A DNA stretch of 64,000 nt from Bacteroidales bacterium (lineage in GTDB: Bacteria > Bacteroidota > Bacteroidia > Bacteroidales > F082), in contig JAFRRS010000001.1 in assembly GCA_017427985.1 (NCBI GenBank), positions 62,001-126,000 on the forward strand, given 5' to 3'. Below are positions 24,155-34,500 of the stretch, one piece after another. Position 1 is the stretch's first letter. The number at the start of each line of letters is the position of its first letter. The notes under the pieces are model-generated. The model did not search any database, had not been told where the DNA came from, and was given only the letters and a program-made list of their open reading frames with translations. A program made the position numbers and the translations under genes.

Positions 24155-25927
24155 TCAATCTCCTCCCTGATACATTTTGCTAATCACATCCTTGTATTTG
24201 CTAAGGATAACCGAGCGTTTCACCTTCAGGGTAGGAGTGAGGATGCCATTAGCTGTTGACCACTCGTCTGCGATGAATTTGAATTTCTTTATTTTCTCGG
24301 TGTCGCCAAAGTTGGCGTTAATCTTCTGAACCTCTTTCATCAGGCGGTCTTTCACTTCTTTCAGGTTAATCATTTCCTCGTTCTTTGTGAATGGGATTTC
24401 GTGTTTTGCGCACCAGTCTTTCAAGAATGAGAAGTCAGGGACTATCAAAGCTGCTGCGAATTTCTCGTTTTCGCCAAGCACCACTACGTTTTCTAAGAAT
24501 CCCGATTCGGTGAACTTGTTCTCGATGATATCAGGATTGATGTATTTGCCTAACGAGGTCTTGAAGAGGTTCTTCATGCGGCCTGTAATCTTGAAGTTGC
24601 CGTATTCGTTGACACTTCCAAGGTCGCCAGTATGGAACCAGCCGTCCTTGTCGATGACTTCTGCTGTCAGTTCGGGCTGTTTGTAATAGCCCATCATCAC
24701 GTTGTGACCGCGGCAGATAATCTCGCCATTTTCTGCGATTTTCACCTCAACTCCAGGAAGAGCGGGACCTACAAATCCTGCTTCACGGCCATGAGGCTCG
24801 TTGCAGCTGGTGCAGATAACCGGTGAGCATTCTGTCATGCCATAGCCTTCGTAAACCGGCATCTTGATGGCTGAGAAAAATGCTGAGATGTTTGGCTGAA
24901 TGCTTGCTGCACCTGAAACGATTATGTCGAAGTATTCGGCACCAAGTTTGCTGCGAATTTTGCTGTAAACGAGCTTGTCGGCGACCTTCAGTTTCTGGTT
25001 GTAGAACCAGCTTCTACCATCGACAGTGTATTTTTCTGCAAGATTCATTGCCCAGTAAAATATGGACTTTGCGAGACCTTTCTGTGTCTGGCCTGACTGT
25101 CTAACCTTTAGATAAATCTTTTCCAAAAGACGTGGCACGCAGGTCATCATGGTAGGATAGATCTCCTTCATGTCGTTGGCGATGGTGGCGACGCTTTCAG
25201 CGTAATAAACCGACATCCCAAGATACTGGTACAGATATACCAAAGTTCTTTCGTATGCGTGGCATATTGGCAGGAAACTCAATGCGCGTGTTGATGTCGG
25301 CGATGGAGTCTGGCGCAGATTTTCAATCTGACCGAGAATATTGGAATGTGAAAGCATCACGCCCTTTGGAGTGCCTGTCGTTCCTGAAGTGTAGAGGATG
25401 GTGGCGCAGTCGCCGCTTGTGACCGCAGCCTTGCGTCTTTCAAGCTCTTCAGGGTCCTGGTTTTCGCTTCCCAAGGCGAGCAGATCAGCCCAGATAGGGT
25501 AGTCACCTCTTTTGATAAAGGTATATATCATCTTCAATGACGGTATGTCATTTCTGATTTCTTCAATTTTGTTTAAAACGCAAAGCCCTTCGAGAACAAC
25601 GAGTTTCGCCTCACAGTTGTTGATGATAAAGCGATAATCTTCTTTGCTGATAGTCGGATAAATCGGCACTGTGACAGCTCCAACTTGCTGAATTGCCATG
25701 TCGAGGATGTTCCATTCGGGACGGTTGCTGCTTATGATGGCAACTTTGTCGTCTTTCTGAATGCCTAATTTGATAAGAGCATAGCTGATGATATTTGTCG
25801 TCTCGACGTATTGCTGGATGCTGTACTTTCTCCATTCGCCGTTTTCTTTTTTGGCGAGAGCGGTTTGTTGGTTCGGATGTTTCTGTAAATAAGTTGCTAA
25901 AATGTCAAAAATGCGTTTTTCTTCCAT
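24155..25927 (-). CDS. Long-chain acyl-CoA synthetase (AMP-forming)
   Basis: A 590-residue adenylate-forming ligase that activates fatty acids with ATP and CoA. The P-loop-like TILYTSGTTGTPKGVMLSHSN (about 175-195), YGMTECSPV, the DGWFHTGDLG hinge region and KNLFKTSLGKYI near the C terminus are intact. The length fits the FadD/long-chain subgroup of Bacteroidota. It is transcribed alone from TACTTTTG at 25951-25958. Confidence 0.93.
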   Translation of the reverse strand: MEEKRIFDILATYLQKHPNQQTALAKKENGEWRKYSIQQYVETTNIISYALIKLGIQKDDKVAIISSNRPEWNILDMAIQQVGAVTVPIYPTISKEDYRFIINNCEAKLVVLEGLCVLNKIEEIRNDIPSLKMIYTFIKRGDYPIWADLLALGSENQDPEELERRKAAVTSGDCATILYTSGTTGTPKGVMLSHSNILGQIENLRQTPSPTSTRALSFLPICHAYERTLVYLYQYLGMSVYYAESVATIANDMKEIYPTMMTCVPRLLEKIYLKVRQSGQTQKGLAKSIFYWAMNLAEKYTVDGRSWFYNQKLKVADKLVYSKIRSKLGAEYFDIIVSGAASIQPNISAFFSAIKMPVYEGYGMTECSPVICTSCNEPHGREAGFVGPALPGVEVKIAENGEIICRGHNVMMGYYKQPELTAEVIDKDGWFHTGDLGSVNEYGNFKITGRMKNLFKTSLGKYINPDIIENKFTESGFLENVVVLGENEKFAAALIVPDFSFLKDWCAKHEIPFTKNEEMINLKEVKDRLMKEVQKINANFGDTEKIKKFKFIADEWSTANGILTPTLKVKRSVILSKYKDVISKMYQGGD

Positions 25928-25950
25928 CTCAATTGCTTTTTAAAACAATG

Positions 25951-25958
25951 CAAAAGTA
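25951..25958 (-). promoter_or_regulatory. -7 element (TACTTTTG) for acyl-CoA synthetase
   Basis: Read on the minus strand, TACTTTTG lies 23 bases before the start codon. Confidence 0.65.
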
Positions 25959-25980
25959 CGTTAAATTTCAACCCATAAAA

Positions 25981-26130
25981 TTTTTTGGGGTGAGTGGGGT
26001 GAAAAATGGGATAAAAACGCTAAAAATGGGGTAAAAATGCCTATTATAGGGGTAAATGAATTATTATGTCCTTGTATTTTGGGGTAAAATTATCTAATAT
26101 GTGGTGATAAAACCAGTGTTATGGGGTGAA
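25981..26130. repeat. Array of TGGGGTRAAAA words
   Basis: The gap between the acyl-CoA synthetase start and the nqrF stop carries about eight degenerate copies of TGGGGTRAAAA on the plus strand. They lie near 25985, 25995, 26007, 26027, 26048, 26079, 26101 and 26121. Spacing is irregular (about 10-31 bases). Closely packed G-runs at 25987-26031 could form a quadruplex with long loops. No gene is seen. Confidence 0.65.
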
Positions 26131-26132
26131 AA

Positions 26133-27377
26133 TTAAGCACCAAAATCGTCAAAAAGGATGTTTTCTTTGGGCACTCCAAGATTGTCGAGCATGGTGAGAA
26201 CCGATTGCGTCATCATTGGCGGACCGCAGAGATAATACTCGATTTCTTCTGGTTCGGTGTGGTTTTTGAGATAGTTTTCGAAAAGGACCTCGTGTATGTT
26301 GCCTGTGTAACCGTTCCAGTTGTCTTCAGGAAGTGGTGATGACAATGCAATGTTGAATTTGAAATTAGGATTCTCGGCTTCTATCTTCTTGAAATCGTCG
26401 ATGTAGAACAATTCTTGTAGAGAGCGCCCGCCGTACCAGAACGATGCTTTTCTTGTGGTGTGTTTTGTGAGGAACAAATCAAGGATATGAGAGCGCATAG
26501 GAGCCATTCCTGCGCCGCCGCCAATGAAAACCATCTCACGGTCAGTGTCTTTGATATGGAATTCGCCGTAAGGTCCACTGATTGTTACTTTGTCGCCTGG
26601 TTTCAGCGAATAAATATATGATGAGCACACACCTGGATTAACCTTCATGAAACCGCCGTTTTTATTGTCGAATGGCGGTGTCGCTATGCGTACGTTGAGC
26701 ATGATGATATCGTTTTCAGCAGGATGGTTCGCCATGGAATATGCCCTGAATTGTGGCTCTGGATTGCGCATCACAAGGTCAAACATGTGGAATTTCTCCC
26801 AGTCTTTGAGATATTTCTCACCGATGTCGAAATCCTTGAAGCTGACATTGGTTTTTGGCACATCAATCTGAATATATCCACCTGAAAGGAAGTCAAGATG
26901 TTCGCCTTCAGGTAGTTTTACGACGAGTTCTTTGATGAATGTTGCAACATTGCGGTTGCTTACAACAGTGCACTCCCATTTCTTAATGCCGAAAATTTGC
27001 GGATTTATCTGTATTTTAAGGTCCTTACGAACTTTTACCTGACAGCCGAGTCTCCAGTGGTCGAGTTGTTCTTTGCGGCTGAAAAATCCTTTTTCTATTG
27101 GCAAAATAGTGCCTCCGCCTTCTAATACTTGACATTTGCACATCCCGCAGTTGCCTTTGCCGCCACATGCCGAAGGAAGGAAAATCTGCTCGTCGGCAAG
27201 AGTCTGAAGTAAGGAATTCCCCGGTTTGACATCAAGTTCGCGTTCCTCGTTAATGCTGATTCTGACATTTCCTTGCGGTGAAAGCCTTTTTTTAATGATA
27301 ACAAGTACAGCGACAGGAATAAGAATTACTGTGAGAAATACTATTACGCTGGTTAATATGATTGATGTGGTGCCCAT
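26133..27377 (-). CDS. nqrF: Na+-translocating NADH:quinone reductase subunit F
   Basis: A 414-residue electron-entry subunit. N-terminal membrane helix (about 5-28), a plant-type [2Fe-2S] domain with Cys in [17 protein letters not shown] (about 69-85) and a fourth Cys in RLGCQV. An FAD domain (RAYSMANHP) and an NADH domain ([24 protein letters not shown]) follow. It passes electrons from NADH to the NqrC/NqrB flavins. It is the last gene of the nqr series, six bases from nqrE. Confidence 0.96.
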   Translation of the reverse strand: MGTTSIILTSVIVFLTVILIPVAVLVIIKKRLSPQGNVRISINEERELDVKPGNSLLQTLADEQIFLPSACGGKGNCGMCKCQVLEGGGTILPIEKGFFSRKEQLDHWRLGCQVKVRKDLKIQINPQIFGIKKWECTVVSNRNVATFIKELVVKLPEGEHLDFLSGGYIQIDVPKTNVSFKDFDIGEKYLKDWEKFHMFDLVMRNPEPQFRAYSMANHPAENDIIMLNVRIATPPFDNKNGGFMKVNPGVCSSYIYSLKPGDKVTISGPYGEFHIKDTDREMVFIGGGAGMAPMRSHILDLFLTKHTTRKASFWYGGRSLQELFYIDDFKKIEAENPNFKFNIALSSPLPEDNWNGYTGNIHEVLFENYLKNHTEPEEIEYYLCGPPMMTQSVLTMLDNLGVPKENILFDDFGA

Positions 27378-27383
27378 GACTTT

Positions 27384-27998
27384 CTAAATGGTTATTCCGA
27401 GAAAAGCCATGAAGGCTATTCCCATTAGTCCTGTGATAATGAATGCTATACCAGTGCCTTGCAGTGATTTCGGTATATTCGAATATCTGATTTTTTCTCT
27501 TATCGCTGCCATTCCTGCTATGGCGAGAAGCCATCCGAGACCCGAGCCGAACCCGTATGAAATCGATTGTCCTATTGATGTGAAATGACGTTCCTGCATG
27601 AAGAGGCTCGCTCCTAAAATTGCACAGTTGACGGCTATCAAAGGCAGGAAAATGCCCAATGATGAATACAATGCTGGACTGTATTTTTCAATCACCATTT
27701 CAAGGATTTGAACTATGGCGGCGATTATTCCTATGAAAAGAATGAAACTGAGAAAATCAAGGCTTATTTCTGAAAAAGCTGGGCTTATCCATGATAACGC
27801 GCCTTCCGACAAAACGTATCTGTCAAGAAGATAATTCATTGGTACTGTGATGATTAGCACAAAAGTGACAGCGATGCCGAGTCCTAACGATGTCTTGACG
27901 TTTTTGGAGACGGCGAGGAAAGAGCACATTCCGAGGAAATATGCAAAAATCATGTTGTCGATGAAAATCGAGCGGATAAAAATACTTAACGACTCCAT
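27384..27998 (-). CDS. nqrE: Na+-NQR subunit E
   Basis: A 204-residue integral membrane subunit of the NQR core, with six predicted helices and FAYFLGMCSFLAVSKNVKTSLG, which carries one of the conserved Cys. Homologous to RnfA at 41995. The ATG at 27998 is chosen over a GTG one codon earlier because it overlaps the nqrD stop as TGATG. Confidence 0.95.
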   Translation of the reverse strand: MESLSIFIRSIFIDNMIFAYFLGMCSFLAVSKNVKTSLGLGIAVTFVLIITVPMNYLLDRYVLSEGALSWISPAFSEISLDFLSFILFIGIIAAIVQILEMVIEKYSPALYSSLGIFLPLIAVNCAILGASLFMQERHFTSIGQSISYGFGSGLGWLLAIAGMAAIREKIRYSNIPKSLQGTGIAFIITGLMGIAFMAFLGITI

Positions 27999-28603
27999 CA
28001 CTTGCCCTCCTCAGGTTTTTGCAGCCAGATGATTATTCCAATGATTATCAATGCCATAGGCGGAAGAATCATAAGACCGTTGTTCATATATCCTAAATTG
28101 TACAAGCCTTGTGGAATGACTTGAAAGCCGAAAAGCGTTCCAGAGCCGAGCAACTCGCGGAAAAACGCGACGATCACAAGGATTGAGCCATATCCGAGAC
28201 CGTTGCCGATGCCGTCGAGGAATGACTCCCAAGGTTTGTGCGACATGGCGAAAGCCTCCAGACGTCCCATCACAATGCAGTTGGTGATTATAAGTCCAAC
28301 AAACACAGATAGTTGCTTGCTTACGTCATACATAAAGGCTTTTAAAAACTGGTCGACGAGGATTACCAAAGTGGCAACTACAATGAGCTGCACGATGATA
28401 CGTATTTTTGAAGGTATTCCTTTGCGTAACAATGAAATCACGAGATTTGACAATGCAGTCACCACTGTTACTGACAGTGCCATCACGATGGCAGGTTTCA
28501 GCTTCGCCGTGACAGCCAAGGCAGAGCAGATACCCAAAATCAATACCGTGACTGGGTTTGCTTTACGCAAAGGAGCCGTTATCAGATTCATATTCTTACT
28601 CAT
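27998..28603 (-). CDS. nqrD: Na+-NQR subunit D
   Basis: A 201-residue membrane subunit homologous to RnfE, with about six helices and the conserved [19 protein letters not shown] segment near residues 23-41. The start ATG lies inside the end of nqrC (ATGAGTAA overlap of eight bases), the same junction as rnfG/rnfE. An upstream TTG (28612) is less likely. Confidence 0.95.
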   Translation of the reverse strand: MSKNMNLITAPLRKANPVTVLILGICSALAVTAKLKPAIVMALSVTVVTALSNLVISLLRKGIPSKIRIIVQLIVVATLVILVDQFLKAFMYDVSKQLSVFVGLIITNCIVMGRLEAFAMSHKPWESFLDGIGNGLGYGSILVIVAFFRELLGSGTLFGFQVIPQGLYNLGYMNNGLMILPPMALIIIGIIIWLQKPEEGK

Positions 28604-29153
28604 TGCCCTCAAAATATGCTTTATAAGCTTCTAAAGTGTTCTTAATCATGTCTTTAACTCCATCCGAAGTGCGTGTGGCACCAGCTATTGCATCCACTTC
28701 GACTGTGATATTGTCGCCGTTTCTTTTCATCTCCTTGCCGGAAAACTGGCTTTGGAAATTGTCTGTCGTAATCTCTGCGCCTAATCCAGGTGTCTCAGAT
28801 TTATGGTCGAAAACGGCACCTACAACTGTTTGGAAATCTTCAGAAAGCCCGATATAGCCCCAAATCGGCCCCCAAAGTCCGTTGCCCTGCATGGGGATGA
28901 CGGTGGTTTTGTCGTCAATTATATAATAAGGTAGGTCGCCGTCGTTAGTTGTGGTGCAATGCTGCTCGAACAATTGCTCAGCGTTATTTTTGTCAACGCC
29001 AGTGATTCCTGCGGCTTTCAAGATATTGATGCGCTGCTCGTTTTTCTTGTTGTTGTCCTGATATGGCTTTAGCAGCATCGCGGCACCCGAAAGAAGCACC
29101 GACACTATCAACACAAGGATAATGATGTAACGGAAGATGTAACGGTCATTCAT
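28596..29153 (-). CDS. nqrC: Na+-NQR subunit C
   Basis: A 185-residue subunit with one N-terminal helix (about 7-27) and a periplasmic FMN-binding domain. The covalent FMN is expected on a Thr in [13 protein letters not shown] (about 155-167), matching the [S/T]GAT-type motif. It is somewhat shorter than proteobacterial NqrC. The ATG at 29153 overlaps the nqrB stop by four bases. The longer frame from 29219 begins inside nqrB and is not supported. Confidence 0.94.
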   Translation of the reverse strand: MNDRYIFRYIIILVLIVSVLLSGAAMLLKPYQDNNKKNEQRINILKAAGITGVDKNNAEQLFEQHCTTTNDGDLPYYIIDDKTTVIPMQGNGLWGPIWGYIGLSEDFQTVVGAVFDHKSETPGLGAEITTDNFQSQFSGKEMKRNGDNITVEVDAIAGATRTSDGVKDMIKNTLEAYKAYFEGNE

Positions 29154-30280
29154 TCTGCGCTCCTTTCTGCTGTACGCCAGCGTTTTTTGCGTTTTCTGAT
29201 ATTTGCACCCACCACGCACCAGTCGATGAGAGGGGCGAAGACGTTGAGCAATAATATCGCAAGCATCATTCCTTCAGGGTAACCTGGATTTGCCATGCGG
29301 ATGAGAATGGTAATGGCTCCAATGAGGAAGCCGTAAATCAGTTTCCCGATGTTGGTTTGTGCCGCTGTCACAGGGTCGGTCGCCATAAAAATTGTGCCGA
29401 ACATGAAACCGCCCATCAGCAGGTGATAGTAAAACGGAATGTCAAAAAACAAACTCATTGCTATTGCGCCTGCAAATGTCGCCAATATGATTCTTAAACT
29501 CGCTATTCCGTTGATTATCAGGAATAAGCCGCCAATAAGAATCGCAATTTTTGATGTCTCGCCGATGCTCCCTGGAATCGTTCCGATAAACATTTCCGAC
29601 AGACTTGGCAAATCGTTGATTGTGCCTCCGTTGAATATCGTTCCGAGTGGTGTAGCACCGCTGTAAGCGTCAGCTTTTTCTGCTATCCACACGCTGTCGC
29701 CAGTCATTTTGGAAGGGTAGGAGAAAAACAGGAATGCTCTTGCCAAAAGTGCGGGGTTCACTATATTCATTCCGCTTCCGCCAAACACCTCTTTGCCAAT
29801 GATTACTGCAAAAGCCACAGCTAAAGCGAGCATCCAAAGCGGCACGTCAACAGGCATGATAAGCGGTATGAGAAATCCTGTCACGAAATAACCTTCGTTG
29901 ACTTCTTCGTGACGAATTTCAGCGAAAGTGAATTCTATTGTGAGACCGACGATATAGCTGACAAGATATATCGGGATTATTTTCAATAATCCGTAACCGA
30001 ATGTGTGCCAAAAAGTTACATCTTCGCCAAGAGACAGAAAATGCTGATAGCCGATGTTCCACGTACCGAAAAGGAAGCAAGGGATGAGGGCGAATACAAC
30101 ATAAATGAGGCTGCGTTTCATGTCGACATAATTGCGAATGTGTGCTCCGTTTGTTGTTACCCTGTTTGGAGTATATAAAAACGTCTCAAACGCCTCGAAA
30201 GTGGAGTGGAAGCGCGCGTATTTGCCGCCTGGTTCGAAGTTTGGCTTGATTTTATCGATATAATCTCTTAGTCCCATCAT
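29150..30280 (-). CDS. nqrB: Na+-NQR subunit B
   Basis: A 376-residue membrane subunit with about ten helices. It carries covalent FMN at the Thr of DAYSGATPLGTIF (about residues 206-218), and has the conserved GGSGMNIVNPALLARAFLFFSYP segment. Homologous to RnfD. Four-base overlaps on both sides (nqrA and nqrC) indicate tight coupling. Confidence 0.96.
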   Translation of the reverse strand: MMGLRDYIDKIKPNFEPGGKYARFHSTFEAFETFLYTPNRVTTNGAHIRNYVDMKRSLIYVVFALIPCFLFGTWNIGYQHFLSLGEDVTFWHTFGYGLLKIIPIYLVSYIVGLTIEFTFAEIRHEEVNEGYFVTGFLIPLIMPVDVPLWMLALAVAFAVIIGKEVFGGSGMNIVNPALLARAFLFFSYPSKMTGDSVWIAEKADAYSGATPLGTIFNGGTINDLPSLSEMFIGTIPGSIGETSKIAILIGGLFLIINGIASLRIILATFAGAIAMSLFFDIPFYYHLLMGGFMFGTIFMATDPVTAAQTNIGKLIYGFLIGAITILIRMANPGYPEGMMLAILLLNVFAPLIDWCVVGANIRKRKKRWRTAERSAE

Positions 30281-31587
30281 CTTGTCTCCTTTCTGATAAA
30301 TTCAAGACCTTCGCGAATGATTTTTTGTATCGGTGTTTTCGACGGGTCTATGACCTCGCAAAGCGCAAAGTCTTCAGCATCAACTTCATAGATGCCGAGT
30401 TCCTCCATCTGGTCGATGTCTTTTATGATGCAAGCCTTGATGAGCTGCATCGGATAGATGTCGAAAGGAAACACCTTTTCAAAGTCACCAGTCATGATGT
30501 ATGGACGTGTGTCGCCGTTGGTGTTGGTGTCGGTGAAACGCTTGAAAACAGGTCGTAGCCAGCCAAACAGCTTGTATTTGTTGCCTTCAGGTATCACAGT
30601 GACCTGAGTGTCGTGGAAACAGAGAAAATTGTCGTTTGTGATGTTTGTCCCTGTCAGCACGTTGCCGCTGATTACGCGCGAATTTTCTTCGATATCTAAA
30701 ATTGGTGTTATGTCAGCACCGATTCTTGTCTTGTAATAATGTGGATTTTTCACTGCCGAGCCCGTCGTTGCAATTATGCGTGTGCTGTCATATTTTCCTG
30801 TGAGGAACAAATTGCCGATGGCAATGACATCCTGCAGATAGCAATACCATACGGTTTCGCCTTTGTTTATTGGTGAAATGGCGTTTGTCTGAGTGCCTAT
30901 ATTACCGGCAGGGTGTGGACCTTCAAATTGGGTTACGACCACATTTTTCGCGTCTGTAGAGACACAAAATTTTGTGTCTCTATAGCAAACGTTGATATAA
31001 ACGTTCCCGTCTGTCAATTTTGACAACACATTGATTCCCATCTGTAGAGACGTTTCCTGAAACGTCTCTGAAATGATGTAATCATTATCAGGTGCCAACG
31101 GCGCGGTGTCGAACATCGACACAAAAATATGTTTCGGTGTGTCGTTCGGGTTGGCGATGGTGGAAAATGGGCGCTGACGAATCATTGGCCAGATGCCGCT
31201 ACGCAACATTTTGTCAATCAGTTTGTCGCGTGATAACGTTGATAGAGACGTTTCAGGAAACGTCTCTACGGAACCAAAATCTATGGCATCATTGTTGCCG
31301 TCTGATTCAATGATGATCTCAAGAATTGCGCGTTTCTCGCCTCTAACGACGGCTTTCACATTTCCCGAAAGGGGAGAGGTGAATACAATATTCTCATTGT
31401 TTTTGTCGTGGAAAAGGACAGAACCGACCTTCACCTTGTCGCCTTCAGCGACGTGCATTTTGGGGATAACACCGATAAAATCGCCAGGTTTTATTGCACA
31501 CAACGAAGGCTCAAAACTTTCGATTGATTTCGAAGGTGCACCTTTAAGATGAATATCGAGACCTTTTCTTATTTTGATTTTATCCAT
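30277..31587 (-). CDS. nqrA: Na+-NQR subunit A, with three in-frame palindromes
   Basis: A 436-residue peripheral subunit. The N-terminal KIRKGLDIHLKGAP, barrel-sandwich segment HVAEGDKVKVGSVLF and GPHPAGNIGTQTNAI region identify NqrA. The start at 31587 lies inside the 3' end of the upstream protease gene (19-base overlap) and matches the family N terminus; the frame extending to 31635 does not. Three GAGAC-type palindromes lie within the frame (30957-30982, 31046-31069 and 31243-31268). They encode YRDTKFCVST, ETFQETSL and ETFPETSL. Total length is close to or slightly below the usual 445-450, so they may have replaced as well as added residues. The rest of the protein is intact. Confidence 0.94.
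   Translation of the reverse strand: MDKIKIRKGLDIHLKGAPSKSIESFEPSLCAIKPGDFIGVIPKMHVAEGDKVKVGSVLFHDKNNENIVFTSPLSGNVKAVVRGEKRAILEIIIESDGNNDAIDFGSVETFPETSLSTLSRDKLIDKMLRSGIWPMIRQRPFSTIANPNDTPKHIFVSMFDTAPLAPDNDYIISETFQETSLQMGINVLSKLTDGNVYINVCYRDTKFCVSTDAKNVVVTQFEGPHPAGNIGTQTNAISPINKGETVWYCYLQDVIAIGNLFLTGKYDSTRIIATTGSAVKNPHYYKTRIGADITPILDIEENSRVISGNVLTGTNITNDNFLCFHDTQVTVIPEGNKYKLFGWLRPVFKRFTDTNTNGDTRPYIMTGDFEKVFPFDIYPMQLIKACIIKDIDQMEELGIYEVDAEDFALCEVIDPSKTPIQKIIREGLEFIRKETR
30957..30982. repeat. In-frame palindrome in nqrA (1)
   Basis: Perfect 26-bp palindrome with arms TAGAGACACAAAA/TTTTGTGTCTCTA. It keeps the nqrA frame open, giving YRDTKFCVST. Confidence 0.85.
31046..31069. repeat. In-frame palindrome in nqrA (2)
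   Basis: Arms AGAGACGTTTC/GAAACGTCTCT around CT, the same sequence as the intergenic copy at 944-971. In nqrA it encodes ETFQETSL. Confidence 0.85.
31243..31268. repeat. In-frame palindrome in nqrA (3)
   Basis: Arms TAGAGACGTTTC/GAAACGTCTCTA around AG. It encodes ETFPETSL, in the same reading frame relative to the element as copy 2. Confidence 0.85.
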
Positions 31588-34500
31588 TTTCCCGTTTCGT
31601 TTCCGATTTTCCAGAAATATAATCCTGGTGCCCAACTATCTGTGTTCAATGTCGTGATATCATCATTGATTTCTCTTTCGAGAATCATTCTGCCTTGAAA
31701 ATCAAACATTTGTAACTTGGCACTGGTGTTATTGATAACGACAATGTTAAGCTCGTTATTGCCTGGATTTGGATAAACCAAGAAATTGCTCTCGGAATCT
31801 GTGTAATTCTCATCGACAGCAGTAATCTCGACGCGCATAGGAGGCATCTTGATTAAATCGATTGATGCCGAACCCTCAGCAGCATTGCTTTTTCTTGTGA
31901 AAGTCCAGTTGAACAAATATTTTCCAACACTTAGTGGATATTCAAATCTCTTCCATGTGTTACCTGTAAGATTGAATTGTGTGGTGTTGACGGTGAAAGT
32001 GAACACATCGCTACTGTTACCGGAACCTTTATAATAGAACGAAATTATATCATCAATTTCGGTGGTAACACTCATCAATAATCTTGAAGTTCTTGACGAT
32101 GATGTCGAGGTGGAAGTGTAGCAATAATCACCATCATACGGATCAGTGTCGTCTTTTATCCAAGGCGCTGTTCCGTTGTTGCTCCATCTGAATAGATTGT
32201 TAAGCTCTTCATTTTCAAAGCTTTCGATGCAATTGCCAAGAGGAATTGTGGATTGGTGGATTTCCTTGTAGCCGTTTGAAATCACTTTGAGATATTCATC
32301 GAGGATGGCTCCGTCTGGAGCTTCGTCTGTAACAGTCACGACAAATGTAACATCAATGCTGTCATTTACCTCAATTCCGTCAGTGTTAATTGTATAATCT
32401 TGATAATCAATGACTGGCGCATCAATTTTTAAAACATGCTTAATCGCATTGCTTCTGCTATGTCCTTGATTCTTAACAGTATAAACCAATTGAGAAGTCT
32501 CGCCTTTATAAAGTCTTCCAGTTAAATTTCCGTTTTCGTCTTTGATTTTCAAATCAGTGACTACAAAATTTGGAGCATTGACTGTAATGTTGAATTTGTC
32601 GGTGAAAGAATAATCGCCGTTATTCATGTTCAGATACAATGGAATCACTGTCTGGTCAGGAACATTATCCCTTAATTTTATAGTGAACGCGTTGGCTTTA
32701 TTTGAAATCTCGTTTGCGCCAATTGATTGGTAAGTTGTTGAAGATGAAAGAATTTGAACATAAGGTGAGTCGGAAGAAAGTTCCACGCCTACATTTTGGA
32801 TGTTGGCAAAACCCACATTGTGAATAGCTATGTCAAATGAAACCTCTTCTTTGAAATCGATTTGTCCGTTATTGTTTTGGTCGTTAATCTGATAGCTGCT
32901 GAAAACAAGATACGGACCTTGGTTAGGAATCACGGCGATTTCCCTGGTATATCTGTAATAATTTTGCTTTGTGACGGTCAGAACCACGTTATTGCCTAAT
33001 TCCTGAGGTGTGATGCTGATGGTCTGAGTTTGCCCTGTTCCTGTTGCCAGACCTATGATTTCTCCGTTGGAGGTGAGGCAGATTGTGGCATCAGGGTCAG
33101 TCTTGATTTGGTATTGTGTAGAACCTTCCACCACGACAGGAAGCATTGTAATGTCAAGATTCTGAGGCATTTCTGTGTAGAGATTCATATACACGTCGCC
33201 ATGATGGTGGAAGAGGTAGTAGGTGATTTCCCTTCCGTCGCCCCATGAAATCCAGTTTGACTGTTGCAGGAAGAATTTTCCTGATGCGTTGCCAAAGCCG
33301 GGCATAATGAACGATGTCGGGTGGTGTGTTCCGTATATTGGCATGAAATCCGGCCACATATTGTCGTAAACGCCCCAAACATAAACATCGTTGAGGAATG
33401 AATATGAGACCTGAGTTGCAGCGACAATGCCTAAAGCGCCGTATTGGTGGCGGTGGAACGCCTCAGCAAAGCAACCGTCTGTTCCAGCGTAATTGAATCT
33501 TCCTGTTAGGCAGTTGTTTGACATCACGAAGGTGAGGTCAGGGTTGACAAGACGTTTGATGGATGATATACTGTACGCCGGTTCGCCCCACACTTCTTCG
33601 GCACCGTGGTCGCGGTGTTGGAGAAGGAATGCGCCTGCGTTCACAGCCTCGTTTATATCGTTGCCTGTACCACTCCAGTCATGCAGATGTGACATGTTTT
33701 GCGGAATGTAGCCGAGTCCGTTAGGACCGAAGAAGTTGACAACAGATGAGGTGTAATCGGCTGTAGACCAAGAACTTCCGGGATTGCCTTGATAAATGGC
33801 GTTGACGCGGACTGGGTGTTTCTCCAAACCGAATTCCCAGAAACCGTTTACGACCTCTGAACAAAGCTGGAACCAACGCTCGAGTTGGAATCCCATTGCG
33901 GTGATAGGCTTGTCATAGAAACGCTCGTTGGTTGGAGGCGTGCGCTCATACTGCAAGTCCTTGTTTATCATGTGATAAAGCTCTTCGTAGTTGCGTCCGG
34001 TGATACGTCCAATTGCGACATCAGGAAGATGGTCGTTGTTCATGTCACCGTATTTGTTATCGGAGATATATGGGTTATATCCTGTACCGCCTGGATGGTT
34101 GTTCATGGTGTAAGACACAACACCTTGGGTTCCGTCGCTGTTGTGGTCGCCGAGGATGAGAACGGCGGAGAGGGGGACGTCCCAGTTGTTATAAGCGTTT
34201 TTGATGTAGTTGTGTATAGCATTACCTGTGTTTCCGCCACATTGATTAACAGTCACGACATCGGTCAGGATTCCTTGCTGGTTGCGGAAAAGTTTTATCG
34301 AGTCGGCGAGATGGAAGAAGTCAGGGTTGTTTGGCGTGATGATGAGATACTCGCATCCTGTTGCACGACGCTCAACAGATTCCTTGATAAAGTTTTGATA
34401 ATCAAAGTATGGAATCACATTCTCGTTGATAACCATGTCTCTGACAATTTGTTCCCATGCCTTGCTGAGATAACGCGGGTCGCCGCCGAAGTTTCCGTCG

